Of a DNA stretch of 64,000 bases, positions 34,509 through 43,065 are shown one piece after another (the first letter of the stretch is position 1; every line of letters begins with the position of its first letter). Position numbers and translations under genes: made by a program. The notes beneath the pieces are model-generated. The model did not search any database, was not told the DNA's origin, and worked only from the letters and a program-made list of their open reading frames with translations. This DNA is from Microbacterium sp. Root61 (GTDB lineage: Bacteria; Actinomycetota; Actinomycetes; Actinomycetales; Microbacteriaceae): positions 712,322 to 776,321 of the forward strand of contig NZ_LMGU01000001.1 in the NCBI RefSeq assembly GCF_001427525.1, given 5' to 3'.

Positions 34509-36215
34509 CTAGCCCGGGCCGCGGCGTCCGCCGACCACACCGGCGAACAGGGCGTGCAGAAGCGGCAGCACCGACAGCGCCATCAGCACTATGCCGAGCA
34601 CGGCGTCTTCGGAACGCAGCAGGATGCCTCCCACCAGCAGCCCTGCGAAGAGGATCGCCGACACGATCCGTCGCGCAGCGCGCTCGAGACGATCGAGGCG
34701 GCGGTCCAGGCGCGGTGTCTGCACCGCGATGCGCCCGTCCTCGATGTGCGTCGCAAGGTCGTCGAGGCGCTGCGGGAGCCGCGCGACGACGCCCGCCGCC
34801 GACACGGCCTGCTTCGCGAAGGCCTGCACCACGTTGCCGCTCTCCTCGCGGATCAGTCGGCCGGCGTACGGCTCGATCGCATCCCAGATGTTGAACGCGG
34901 GATCGAGGGAGCTGCACATCCCCGAGGTCAGCGACATCGCCCGCACGATCAGCAGGAAGTTCTCCGGCAACTGGAACGGGAGCGTCCGCACGACGTCACT
35001 GAACTCGACCCCGAAGTCGCGGAACTCCCGCGGATCGACGTCCTGCAACTCCGCGAACCCCATTCCGCCGAACCGGGCGAACAGGTGGGTCATCGCGCGT
35101 TCGAGCTCTACGGTATCCGCAGACGGCAGCAGTACGCCGACCTCGCGGATCCCATCGACCAGTCCCTTCCCGTCACGGGACGCCGCCGCGATGAGCACAC
35201 GGCGCAAGCCGCGACGCAGCCCCTCGGGGACCTCGCCCATCATCCCGAAGTCGATGAACGTGAAGTGCCATCTCCGTGCGTCCGCATCCGCGCTGTCGCC
35301 GGCAGGGTGCGGCGTGACGAAGATGTTCCCCGGATGCGGGTCGGCGTGGAAGAAGCCGTCCGCGAAGAGCTGGTCGAACATGACCGCCGCGAACTCTTTG
35401 GCGACTTCCGCCGGATCGATGCCCGCGGCGCGGAGCGCCTCGACGTCGTTGATCTTGATCGCGGTGACGTCCTGCAGGGTGAGCACCCGGCGGGTCGTGC
35501 GCTCCCACACCACCTCGGGCACCGCGACGCGGGCATCACCGATGAAATCCTCGGCGAACCGCTCGGCGTTGGCGGCCTCGTGCAGGTAGTCGATCTCCTC
35601 CATCGTCGTGGAGGCGAACTCCTCGACCAGTGACGGCATGTCGACACGGGTGGCCACGATGCGCACGCGGCTGAGCCACCGCGCGACCCGACGCAGCGCG
35701 CGGAGATCGACGGCGACGACCTCATCGATCCCGGGGCGCTGGATCTTGACGACGACGTCCGAGAGACCGGTGTCTGCGGCATCCGCGGCGGACAGTCTCG
35801 CGCGGTGCGCCTGACCGAGGGATGCCGCGGCCAGTGGTGTCGGGTCGACATACTCGAAGGCGCGTTCCAGCGGCACGCCGAGCTCGGCTTCGGCGCGGGC
35901 CCGAATCGCGGCGAAGTCCACCGGAGGCACTTCGTCCTGCAGCCCCTCGAGCTCCTTCGTGATCTCGGGCGGCAGGACGTCCAGTCGCGACGACATGAAC
36001 TGGCCGACCTTGATCATGAGACCGCCGAGATCCACCGCCAGCACGTGGAAGCGCTGCGCGATCCGCTGCACCCGCGCCGCACGATTGCCTGCAGAGATCC
36101 GTCCGAGGCCGACCCTCGGCAGGATCAACTCGTACCACCAGGATTGCACCATGTAGCGTGCGGCGAACCGCATGATCCTGCGGTAGCGGGCGCGCATATT
36201 GCCGACGTCGGTCAT
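34509..36215 (-). CDS. ABC1/UbiB-type (AarF) protein kinase-like protein
   Basis: 568 aa of the atypical kinase family linked to quinone or lipid biology. The family motif KVGQFMSSR (KxGQ), the Ala-rich nucleotide loop LAAASLGQAHRA, FHADPHPGNIFV (catalytic loop) and FIDFGMMGE (metal Asp) are intact. Two hydrophobic helices lie at the C-terminus. AAGGAG precedes the ATG. It may share a transcript with the PadR gene 37 bp upstream. Confidence 0.92.
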   Translation of the reverse strand: MTDVGNMRARYRRIMRFAARYMVQSWWYELILPRVGLGRISAGNRAARVQRIAQRFHVLAVDLGGLMIKVGQFMSSRLDVLPPEITKELEGLQDEVPPVDFAAIRARAEAELGVPLERAFEYVDPTPLAAASLGQAHRARLSAADAADTGLSDVVVKIQRPGIDEVVAVDLRALRRVARWLSRVRIVATRVDMPSLVEEFASTTMEEIDYLHEAANAERFAEDFIGDARVAVPEVVWERTTRRVLTLQDVTAIKINDVEALRAAGIDPAEVAKEFAAVMFDQLFADGFFHADPHPGNIFVTPHPAGDSADADARRWHFTFIDFGMMGEVPEGLRRGLRRVLIAAASRDGKGLVDGIREVGVLLPSADTVELERAMTHLFARFGGMGFAELQDVDPREFRDFGVEFSDVVRTLPFQLPENFLLIVRAMSLTSGMCSSLDPAFNIWDAIEPYAGRLIREESGNVVQAFAKQAVSAAGVVARLPQRLDDLATHIEDGRIAVQTPRLDRRLDRLERAARRIVSAILFAGLLVGGILLRSEDAVLGIVLMALSVLPLLHALFAGVVGGRRGPG

Positions 36216-36252
36216 CGAATCTCCTTGACGCCGACGTGCCGCTGGCACCCGG

Positions 36253-36831
36253 TCAGTCCTGAGCGAGGATGGAGAAGAGCTTACGTCGTGCCTCGTCCAG
36301 CACGTCGACCGCCTGCTTCACCTGCTCCGGAGTGCCGGTGCGACCGACCTGAGCGACTGCCTGTGCCAGGTCGAAGCCGGCCTTGGGCAGCGCGCCGGTG
36401 CGTGCGCTCTCGCGCGCTGCACCCGGGGTCTCCCATGGAGCCGCCTTCTCGGCATCCGCCTCGACGACGGCACGGCCTTCAGCGGTGAGCGAGTAGGTCT
36501 TGCGTCCGTCGGACTCCTGGGCGCTGATGAGCCCCTCGTCGGTGAGCAGCTGCAGCGTCGGGTACACCGAGCCGGGGCTGGGCTTCCACGCGCCGTTGCT
36601 GCGCTCCTCGATCTCGCGGATGATCTGGTAGCCGTGCATCGGCTTCTCCGCCAGCAGCGCGAGCACCGCGGTGCGCACGTCGCCGCGGCCCATCCGCGGA
36701 GTCGTGACCTTCTGCTCGAACATGCCGCGCAGCTGATCCATCGCCTCCCAGATGCCCGTCGTCGGCCAGCCCTGTCCGGAGCCGCCACGGCCTCGCGCCG
36801 TGAAACCGTCTCCCATGAATGAACCGCTCAT
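36253..36831 (-). CDS. PadR family transcriptional regulator
   Basis: 192 aa with an N-terminal Gly-rich lead, then the PadR winged helix: VRTAVLALLAEKPMHGYQIIREIEERSNGAWKPSPGSVYPTLQLLTDEGLI, followed by a C-terminal dimerisation region. The ATG at 36831 follows GAGGAGGT. A 9-bp inverted repeat immediately upstream is its likely operator, so autorepression is expected. It precedes the UbiB-like gene. Confidence 0.92.
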   Translation of the reverse strand: MSGSFMGDGFTARGRGGSGQGWPTTGIWEAMDQLRGMFEQKVTTPRMGRGDVRTAVLALLAEKPMHGYQIIREIEERSNGAWKPSPGSVYPTLQLLTDEGLISAQESDGRKTYSLTAEGRAVVEADAEKAAPWETPGAARESARTGALPKAGFDLAQAVAQVGRTGTPEQVKQAVDVLDEARRKLFSILAQD

Positions 36832-36863
36832 GATGACCTCCTCTGCGCCGACTCGTTCGAGTC

Positions 36864-36891
36864 TCAGCGATACATAACGATATATCGCTGA
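36864..36891. promoter_or_regulatory. Inverted-repeat operator upstream of the PadR gene
   Basis: TCAGCGATA and TATCGCTGA, 9-bp perfect arms separated by 10 bp, in an A/T-rich patch that stands out from the surrounding sequence and covers the likely -10 region of the PadR gene. Confidence 0.65.
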
Positions 36892-36923
36892 ACGTGGGTG
36901 TGGGCTGTGAGAATCGAATGCAC

Positions 36924-37523
36924 TCATCCGGCGGCGTTCGCCTTCATCTCGGGGCACACTCCCCCGGGCTCGGTCGCGAGTTCGAAGTGCCAGCGCTCGT
37001 TGGCGTAGGTCTGACAGATGCCGTAGCGCGCGCCGTGTTCGATCAGCCAGAACTGCGCGTCGATGGGCCCGATGTCGATCGCGTTGCCCGTGACGTGGCT
37101 CGAGCGCTCCGGAGTGGCGACGAACTCGCCTGCCACCTGCGCGCTCCCGTACTGCTCGACCGCGTCTTCGAAGAGCCACTGCTGATACCGCGTGCTGCGC
37201 CATCCGCTCGTCACCTGGAACGTCTGACCATCGGCAGCCGCATCCGTCGCCGCCTGACGCATCGCCTCGAGCAGAGCCGGATCGAGTCGCCCGATCGCGG
37301 GCACCTGGTCATCGACCACCGTGACCGCAATGCCCTCGGCGATGAGTCCTTCCTCCGCGGTCGGCGAGAACGGAGCGACCGCGGAGGCGAACGTGCTGTG
37401 CACGATGATCGTCACGAATGCCGCGAGCAGGGCGGCCAGACACACGCCGAGTGCGACGAAGGTGAGGCGCCGCAGCCGATACGGCGGCGTGACCAGTGTG
37501 GTGGGAGCGAGGTTGCGAGTCAT
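36924..37523 (-). CDS. M15 family D-alanyl-D-alanine carboxypeptidase (VanY-like)
   Basis: Membrane-anchored zinc peptidase, 199 aa. One N-terminal helix (residues about 22-44), then a VanY/DdcY domain with VTSGWRS (105-110), SSHVTGNAIDIG giving His143 and Asp150, and NERWHFE giving His179. It should trim the terminal D-Ala of cell-wall stem peptides outside the membrane. It is divergent from a two-component system, with a VanZ-like gene close by. Confidence 0.92.
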   Translation of the reverse strand: MTRNLAPTTLVTPPYRLRRLTFVALGVCLAALLAAFVTIIVHSTFASAVAPFSPTAEEGLIAEGIAVTVVDDQVPAIGRLDPALLEAMRQAATDAAADGQTFQVTSGWRSTRYQQWLFEDAVEQYGSAQVAGEFVATPERSSHVTGNAIDIGPIDAQFWLIEHGARYGICQTYANERWHFELATEPGGVCPEMKANAAG

Positions 37524-37609
37524 GTGCCCATCCCACGCGGATGCGTGTTGCGAGGGCGTACGCGCAGGAACATACGCCGGCGATATACCCGCCGACCTAG
37601 GCTGGGCGC

Positions 37610-38269
37610 ATGCGTGTACTGATCGTCGAGGACGAGCTCTACCTCGCCGAGGCGATCCGTGACGGGCTGCGCCTCGAGGCGATCGCCGCCGACATCGCCG
37701 GCGACGGCGACTCCGCGCTCGAGCAGCTCGCGGTGAACGCCTACGAAGTCGTCGTGCTCGATCGCGACATCCCGGGCCCGAACGGCGACGAGATCGCCCG
37801 ACAGCTCGCCGGAAAGCCGGAGAGTCCGCGCGTCCTGATGCTGACGGCGGCCGACCGGCTCGACGACAAGGCGAGCGGGTTCGAGAGCGGTGCCGACGAC
37901 TACCTCACCAAACCCTTCGCGCTGCGCGAACTGGTGCTGCGCCTGCGCGCACTGGCCCGGCGCCCTGCGGCCGGCACTCCCCCGATCGTCGAAGTCTCCG
38001 GCATCCGCATCGATCGCTTCCGTCGCGAGGTGTTCCGCGATGGACAGTACGTCGCCCTCACCCGGAAGCAGTTCGCGGTGCTCGACGTGCTGATGACGGC
38101 CGGTGGCGGCGTGGTCAGCGCCGAGGACCTGCTCGAACGCGCCTGGGACGAGAACGCCGACCCGTTCACCAACGCCGTCCGCATCACGATCTCGACGCTC
38201 CGCAAGCGCCTCGGCGAGCCCTGGGTGATCGAGACCGTGCCCGGCGTCGGCTACCGGATGAACTCATGA
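37610..38269 (+). CDS. OmpR-family response regulator
   Basis: 219 aa. Receiver domain with acidic pocket (VEDE), phospho-acceptor Asp51 (LDRDIPGPNG), Thr79 and Lys101 (LTKPF), then a winged-helix DNA-binding domain from about residue 125. A TAGGCT box ends exactly 6 nt before the ATG (leaderless). Overlaps the kinase gene by 4 bp. Confidence 0.95.
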   Translation: MRVLIVEDELYLAEAIRDGLRLEAIAADIAGDGDSALEQLAVNAYEVVVLDRDIPGPNGDEIARQLAGKPESPRVLMLTAADRLDDKASGFESGADDYLTKPFALRELVLRLRALARRPAAGTPPIVEVSGIRIDRFRREVFRDGQYVALTRKQFAVLDVLMTAGGGVVSAEDLLERAWDENADPFTNAVRITISTLRKRLGEPWVIETVPGVGYRMNS

Positions 38270-39345
38270 CCCTGACGCGGCAGCCCGGGCTCTCGGTGCG
38301 CGTCAAGCTCGCGCTGAGCTATGCCGGATTCCTCGTCATCGCCGGCATCGCCCTGTTCATCGTCGGCTTCCTCGTCCTTCGGTTCGTACCGGACGGCAAT
38401 CTCGCGGTCATCGGCGGACGGTGGGCACCCAGCCGTGACGATCTCGTCGAGGTATTCCTCAAGTACGCGTGGTGGGCGATGGCCCTGCTCGTCGCGTTCG
38501 GTCTCCTGGGCGGATGGATCCTCGCCGGCATCGTCCTGCGACCACTGGGGCGGATCACGGATGCCGCGGCCCGAGCCCGCGACGGCGACCTCGACGTCCG
38601 CATCGCACTGCCCGGTCGGCGTGATGAGCTCACCGACCTCGCCGACGCGTTCGACGCCATGCTCGACCGGGTGGCGCACACCCTCGAAGAGGAGCGTCGT
38701 TTCGCCGCCAACGCCTCGCACGAGCTGCGGACCCCGCACACCATCATCCGCACGATGCTCGAGGTGGCGCAGGCGGATCCGGACGGACGCGACGTCGAAA
38801 CGCTCCTCGAGCGCATCCGCACGACGAACGAGCGGGCGATCAGGTCGACGGAGTCATTGCTGACGCTGGCGCGCGTAGGTCGCGGTGTCACCCTGGATCG
38901 GGAGCCCGTGGATCTGGCGGCGGTGGCCTCCGCCGCGGTCGACGACATCCGAGCGGATGCCGCGGCACGCGGCATCCGTATCGACAGGTCGCTGGCGCCG
39001 TGCCTCGTGCAGGGCAATCGGACGCTCCTGGAACAGCTCGCGGCGAACCTTCTCGGCAACGCGCTGCTGCACAACGTGGACAACGGCTGGATCCGGGTGT
39101 CGGTGTCCTCGACCGGAGCTCTCGAGGTCGAGAACTCCGGCGCACGGGTGGACCCGGCGATCGTGGGGACCCTCACGGAGCCGTTCGTACGCGGCGCAGG
39201 GCGCGCGCGACGCGCGAGCGGGCCGGACGGCGTGGGTTTGGGCCTCGCCATCGTCGCATCGATCACGCGGGTCCACGAGGGCGCTCTCGAGGTGGTGGCG
39301 CTCGAGAGTGGCGGGCTTCACGTCCGCGTCGTCCTGGCGCGCTGA
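38266..39345 (+). CDS. Sensor histidine kinase
   Basis: 359 aa, partner of the response regulator 37610-38269 (ATGA overlap). Two membrane helices (about 18-42 and 68-92) enclose a short outer loop of about 25 residues, then HAMP (LRPLGRITDAAARARDGDLDV), HisKA with His152 (NASHELRTPHTI) and an HATPase domain with GVGLGLAIV. The short sensor loop suggests it reads a signal in the membrane. Its 3' end overlaps the convergent VanZ-like gene by 28 bp. Confidence 0.94.
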   Translation: MTLTRQPGLSVRVKLALSYAGFLVIAGIALFIVGFLVLRFVPDGNLAVIGGRWAPSRDDLVEVFLKYAWWAMALLVAFGLLGGWILAGIVLRPLGRITDAAARARDGDLDVRIALPGRRDELTDLADAFDAMLDRVAHTLEEERRFAANASHELRTPHTIIRTMLEVAQADPDGRDVETLLERIRTTNERAIRSTESLLTLARVGRGVTLDREPVDLAAVASAAVDDIRADAAARGIRIDRSLAPCLVQGNRTLLEQLAANLLGNALLHNVDNGWIRVSVSSTGALEVENSGARVDPAIVGTLTEPFVRGAGRARRASGPDGVGLGLAIVASITRVHEGALEVVALESGGLHVRVVLAR

Positions 39346-39776
39346 GCCCTGATCGCAGCAGCGAGGAGTCGTGGAATCGTCACGAGCGCGACGCCGATGG
39401 CGGCGCCGATCGTGTTCCAGAGGATGTCGTCGGGGTCCGGCACCCGGCCGGGGATGGATGCCTGCGCATACTCGACCGCGGCCGACAGGGCGAAACCGGC
39501 GAGGATCGCGAGCGGCCAGGCGCGACGAGTCAGCAGCAGAGCGATCGTCACGCCGAGCGGCACGAACATGATCGTGTTGAGCACGCGCTCGGCTTCGCCG
39601 TAGGGAATCCACAGAAGCAGCGGCTCGGTCACGGCATCCATCAGGCGCATGAAGGCGCCCCGGGCGGGCGCGACGATCCACCGCGGCGCCAAGGTCAGGG
39701 CGGCGACCGCCGCGATGGCGATGAGTGCGGCGAGCACGCGGATGCCGCCACGTCGGGTCGTGGTGGGGTCGGTCAT
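39318..39776 (-). CDS. VanZ-like membrane protein
   Basis: 152 aa with four or five hydrophobic helices. The VanZ-type features LNTIMFVPLGVTIALLL, SAAVEYAQASIPGRVPDPDDILWNTIGAAIGV are clear. VanZ proteins give low-level teicoplanin resistance in enterococci by an unknown mechanism; here no vanHAX genes accompany it. Convergent overlap with the histidine kinase gene. Confidence 0.9.
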   Translation of the reverse strand: MTDPTTTRRGGIRVLAALIAIAAVAALTLAPRWIVAPARGAFMRLMDAVTEPLLLWIPYGEAERVLNTIMFVPLGVTIALLLTRRAWPLAILAGFALSAAVEYAQASIPGRVPDPDDILWNTIGAAIGVALVTIPRLLAAAIRAQRARTTRT

Positions 39777-39839
39777 CGTCCCAGTCCACGTGAGCGGATG
39801 TTGCGGGAGCGTATGAGTTTCGGCGCCGCGAGCCCCGGG

Positions 39840-40436
39840 TCAGTCCTCGACGGGCTGGCGCAGGATGGTGCGCAGCTTCGCCGGCTCGGTGCGGCGGATG
39901 TCGCTGAGATAGACCTCGTGGTGTCTGCCGGTCATCCGCAGCCCGTTGCCCGGAATGAAGTCGTGGTGCAGAGCGTCGAGAGTCGGCCCCTCATCGTCGA
40001 ACGGCCCCAGGTGAAGGGTCTGCACGCACCGCCCCTCGGCGAGGGTCTCCAGCCGGAGGCGATCGAGCACCGGTGCCTCCACGGTGGCGCGCACATCCGC
40101 GAACTGCTCGTCGGTGATCCAGTCCGGCACGAGGTTGAGGGCGGTCCAGTCCCAGCGTGACTTGTCGCGATCGGTGGTGAAGGACGCCATATCGTCAGAC
40201 CACCACAGCGCCTCCAGCGGCATGACGACGTAGTCGCGGTCGAGCTCCCGCTTGCTGAAGAACTTGAGCTTGTATGCCACCGGGAAGATCGTCGCGATCG
40301 CGTCGGCGTACTCCTGAGCGTTCGGGTCGCCATGCCCGTCGATCATCAGATACCGCAAGGGCGGCACATCGATGATCTCGAACGACCCGCGCGGAGCCGT
40401 GTAGGCCGAGATCTGCTTCTTGAGGTCGATCTTCAC
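39840..40436 (-). CDS. GyrI-like domain protein
   Basis: 198 aa; MKIDLKKQISAYTAPRGSFEIIDVPPLRYLMIDGHGDPN, ALWWSDDM and the C-terminal HHEVYLSDIRRTEP pattern match the GyrI-like/small-molecule-binding (SBP) family related to the ligand domain of AraC-type drug regulators. It is a stand-alone ligand-binding domain without DNA-binding part; ligand unknown. The start is GTG. Confidence 0.88.
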   Translation of the reverse strand: MKIDLKKQISAYTAPRGSFEIIDVPPLRYLMIDGHGDPNAQEYADAIATIFPVAYKLKFFSKRELDRDYVVMPLEALWWSDDMASFTTDRDKSRWDWTALNLVPDWITDEQFADVRATVEAPVLDRLRLETLAEGRCVQTLHLGPFDDEGPTLDALHHDFIPGNGLRMTGRHHEVYLSDIRRTEPAKLRTILRQPVED

Positions 40437-40573
40437 CGCTGAGCCCCGATCCGAACGTCGATCACGTCAGCATGCCAGGCCGGTCGGACATCACGCGCCG
40501 AACGGCGACGAAGTAGGCTGGCGCACGCCTCGCAACGGTGCGTCGTCCCGTGCCCTCTCTCGACAGGAACGCC

Positions 40574-42073
40574 GTGTCTGCACTCGCGCCCGACCACTCC
40601 AGCCGCTACACGATCCAGCCGACGGTCCTGCAGGCGCTGCGCAGCCCCCGCCTTCTCACTCGTGAGGTCGTGGCAGGCCTGGTGGTCGCGCTCGCCCTCA
40701 TTCCCGAGGCGATCGCCTTCTCCGTCGTGGCGGGCGTCGATCCGCGCGTCGGGCTTTTCTCCTCGTTCGTTCTCGCGGTCGTCATCGCCTTCACCGGTGG
40801 CCGCCCGGCCATGATCACCGCAGCGGCCGGTGCCGTCGCCCTCGTGATCGCTCCGCTCGCACGTGAGCACGGGGCCGACTACCTGATTGCGACGGTGATC
40901 CTGGCGGGTGTGATCCAGATCGTCCTCGCGGTGCTCGGTGTCGCCAAGCTCATGCGCTTCATCCCGCGCAGCGTCATGGTCGGCTTCGTCAACGCGCTCG
41001 CGATCCTCATCTTCGTCTCTCAGATGCCGCAGCTGATCGATGTTCCGTGGCCGGTATACGTGCTGGTTGCCGCCGGACTCGGCATCCTCGTCGTCTGGCC
41101 ACGCATCACCCGCCTCATCCCCGGTCCGCTCATCGCGGTTGTGCTGCTCACCGCCGCGGTCGTCGTCTTCGGCATCTCAGTGCCGAACGTCGGCGATCAA
41201 GGCGAGCTGCCGCAGAGCCTGCCGTCGCTCCTCCTTCCGAATGTGCCGCTCACGTGGGAGACGCTGCAGATCATCGCCCCCTACGCGTTCGCGGTCGCAC
41301 TCGTGGGGCTGCTCGAGTCGCTCATGACGGCCAAACTCGTCGACGACATCACCGACACGCATTCGCGCAAGACCCGTGAGGCCTGGGGGCTCGGGGTCGC
41401 GAACCTCGCCGCGGCGTTCTTCGGTGGCACCGGCGGCTGCGCCATGATCGGCCAGACGATGATCAACGTCAAGACGTCCGGGGCACGCACCCGCATCTCC
41501 ACTTTCGCGGCAGGCATCTGGGTGCTGGTCCTCGTCGTGCTTCTCGGCGACGTGGTGGCGGTCATCCCGATGGCCGCGCTCGTCGCAGTGATGATCCTGG
41601 TGTCGGTGTCCACGTTCGACTGGCACAGCATCCGACCGGCGACGCTGAAGCGGATGCCGGTGAGCGAGACCCTCGTCATGCTCGTCACCGTCGTGGCGAC
41701 GGTATGGAGTCACAATCTCGCGATCGGAGTGATTCTCGGGGTGCTCACCGCCATGGTGCTCTTCGCCCGACGCGTCGCCCACTTCACGACCGTTACCCGC
41801 ACGGTGGATGGCGAGGTCGCGAGGTATCGGGTCGATGGCGCGCTGTTCTTCGCTTCGAGCAACGACCTCACGACCCAATTCGACTACGCCGTCGACCCGC
41901 CACGCGTCGTCATCGACATGTCCCGGTCACACGTGTGGGATGCCTCGACGGTGGCGACGCTGGACGCGATCGTCACGAAGTACGAGCGTCACGGGGTCAC
42001 GGTGGAGATCACCGGGATGAACGAGGCGACGGCGGCCTTCCACCAACGGTTGACCGATCGTCCCGACGCGTAG
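40574..42073 (+). CDS. SulP family inorganic anion transporter
   Basis: 499 aa with about 10-12 membrane helices and a C-terminal STAS domain (from about residue 405: VDGALFFASSNDLT, VIDMSRSHVWDASTVATLD). The sulfate-transporter signature lies at residues 46-90 (GVDPRVGLFSSFVLAVVIAFTGGRPAMITAAAGA). Substrate could be sulfate, bicarbonate or a carboxylate. GTG at 40574 is chosen because CAGGAAC stands 5-6 nt before it; an upstream GTG (40538) is less likely. Confidence 0.9.
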   Translation: MSALAPDHSSRYTIQPTVLQALRSPRLLTREVVAGLVVALALIPEAIAFSVVAGVDPRVGLFSSFVLAVVIAFTGGRPAMITAAAGAVALVIAPLAREHGADYLIATVILAGVIQIVLAVLGVAKLMRFIPRSVMVGFVNALAILIFVSQMPQLIDVPWPVYVLVAAGLGILVVWPRITRLIPGPLIAVVLLTAAVVVFGISVPNVGDQGELPQSLPSLLLPNVPLTWETLQIIAPYAFAVALVGLLESLMTAKLVDDITDTHSRKTREAWGLGVANLAAAFFGGTGGCAMIGQTMINVKTSGARTRISTFAAGIWVLVLVVLLGDVVAVIPMAALVAVMILVSVSTFDWHSIRPATLKRMPVSETLVMLVTVVATVWSHNLAIGVILGVLTAMVLFARRVAHFTTVTRTVDGEVARYRVDGALFFASSNDLTTQFDYAVDPPRVVIDMSRSHVWDASTVATLDAIVTKYERHGVTVEITGMNEATAAFHQRLTDRPDA

Positions 42074-42584
42074 CGATCCCTGTCCCGTGCGCCGCGAGTG
42101 CCTCCAGCTCCACGCCGGTCAATCGCTGCGTCGTCCACTCGTCCATCGGCACGGCGCCGATCGAGTGGTAGAACGCGATCGATGGCGCGTTCCAGTCGAG
42201 CACCGTCCACTCGAGACGCGAATACCCGCGGTCTACGCATTCGGCGGCCAGTGACGCGATGAGCGCCTTGCCGTAGCCGGTGCCGCGCTGATCTTCGTAG
42301 ACGAAGAGATCCTCGAGCCAGATGCCGTGCTTTCCGGTCCAGGTCGAGTAGGTGAGGAACCAGATCGCGATGCCGACGATCTCCCCCTCGTGCTCGACGA
42401 CGTGCGCGAACACCCGCGGCTCGGCGCCGAAGAGCGACGCCGTCAGCGCCGCGACGGTGTTCTCGACGGCATCGGGTTCGCGCTCGTAGTCCGCCAAACC
42501 CTGGATGCAGGCGAGGATGCCGGCCTCGTCGCCGGGGACGGCAATTCGCAGCACTGCCCCCTCGGCCAAGGCGTACGGGGTCAT
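42009..42584 (-). CDS. GNAT family N-acetyltransferase
   Basis: 191 aa. Acetyl-CoA-binding loop DQRGTGYGKALI and the following helices, plus LEDLFVYE and LEWTVLDWNAPSIAFYHSIGA, resemble the diamine (spermidine/spermine) acetyltransferase group. The C-terminus is an Arg/Ser/Pro-rich tail that overlaps the end of the SulP gene by 65 bp. Its ATG overlaps the stop of the DUF3054 gene. Confidence 0.92.
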   Translation of the reverse strand: MTPYALAEGAVLRIAVPGDEAGILACIQGLADYEREPDAVENTVAALTASLFGAEPRVFAHVVEHEGEIVGIAIWFLTYSTWTGKHGIWLEDLFVYEDQRGTGYGKALIASLAAECVDRGYSRLEWTVLDWNAPSIAFYHSIGAVPMDEWTTQRLTGVELEALAAHGTGIATRRDDRSTVGGRPPSPRSSR

Positions 42585-42991
42585 CGAGCGACCGCCGCAC
42601 GGCGCCGAACCAGGGCCGCGATGCCCCGCCACCCGACCAGGAACAGCAGAAGCACGATCGCCGCGACGATGATGAACGCGACAGCGGTGCCCTGACGGGC
42701 GACACCGCGCAGCAGCATCCCTCCGCCCAACGTCACCGCCCACACACCGAGTCCGGTGCGCACCGGGGCGAGCGGGGCACGCCACGCCATCGTGATCAGC
42801 CACCCGGCGACGAGTCCGACCAGGAATGGCCAGGCCGTCTGCCAGACGCCCTCGACGGTGAGGTGCTCGGCGTGACTGGCGCGTCCGATGATCGCGAAGA
42901 CCACGACCAGCACGACGTCGAGGCCGAAGGCGAGGGCGATGGTGCGGGACCGCGGCGCGGGCGCGGACGGAGCGGCAGCGTGGTTCGTCAT
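42581..42991 (-). CDS. DUF3054 membrane protein
   Basis: 136 aa, four hydrophobic helices. FGLDVVLVVVFAIIGRASH near the start and PFLVGLVAGWL, VWAVTLGGGMLLRG are typical of DUF3054, an actinobacterial membrane family of unknown function. AGGAGA precedes the ATG at 42991; four-bp overlap with the GNAT gene downstream. Confidence 0.9.
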   Translation of the reverse strand: MTNHAAAPSAPAPRSRTIALAFGLDVVLVVVFAIIGRASHAEHLTVEGVWQTAWPFLVGLVAGWLITMAWRAPLAPVRTGLGVWAVTLGGGMLLRGVARQGTAVAFIIVAAIVLLLFLVGWRGIAALVRRRAAVAR

Positions 42992-43065
42992 GGGTCTCCT
43001 TTGCGACACGTCCATCCTTGCGCGTCTCGGCGGGCCGTTGCGCATCGTCTCGATAGCCTGAGGTC

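Noticed and set aside
36924..39776. Vancomycin resistance operon
   Set aside because: No vanH, vanA or vanX; Ddl has the D-Ala-D-Ala type Tyr. Only accessory-like genes are present.
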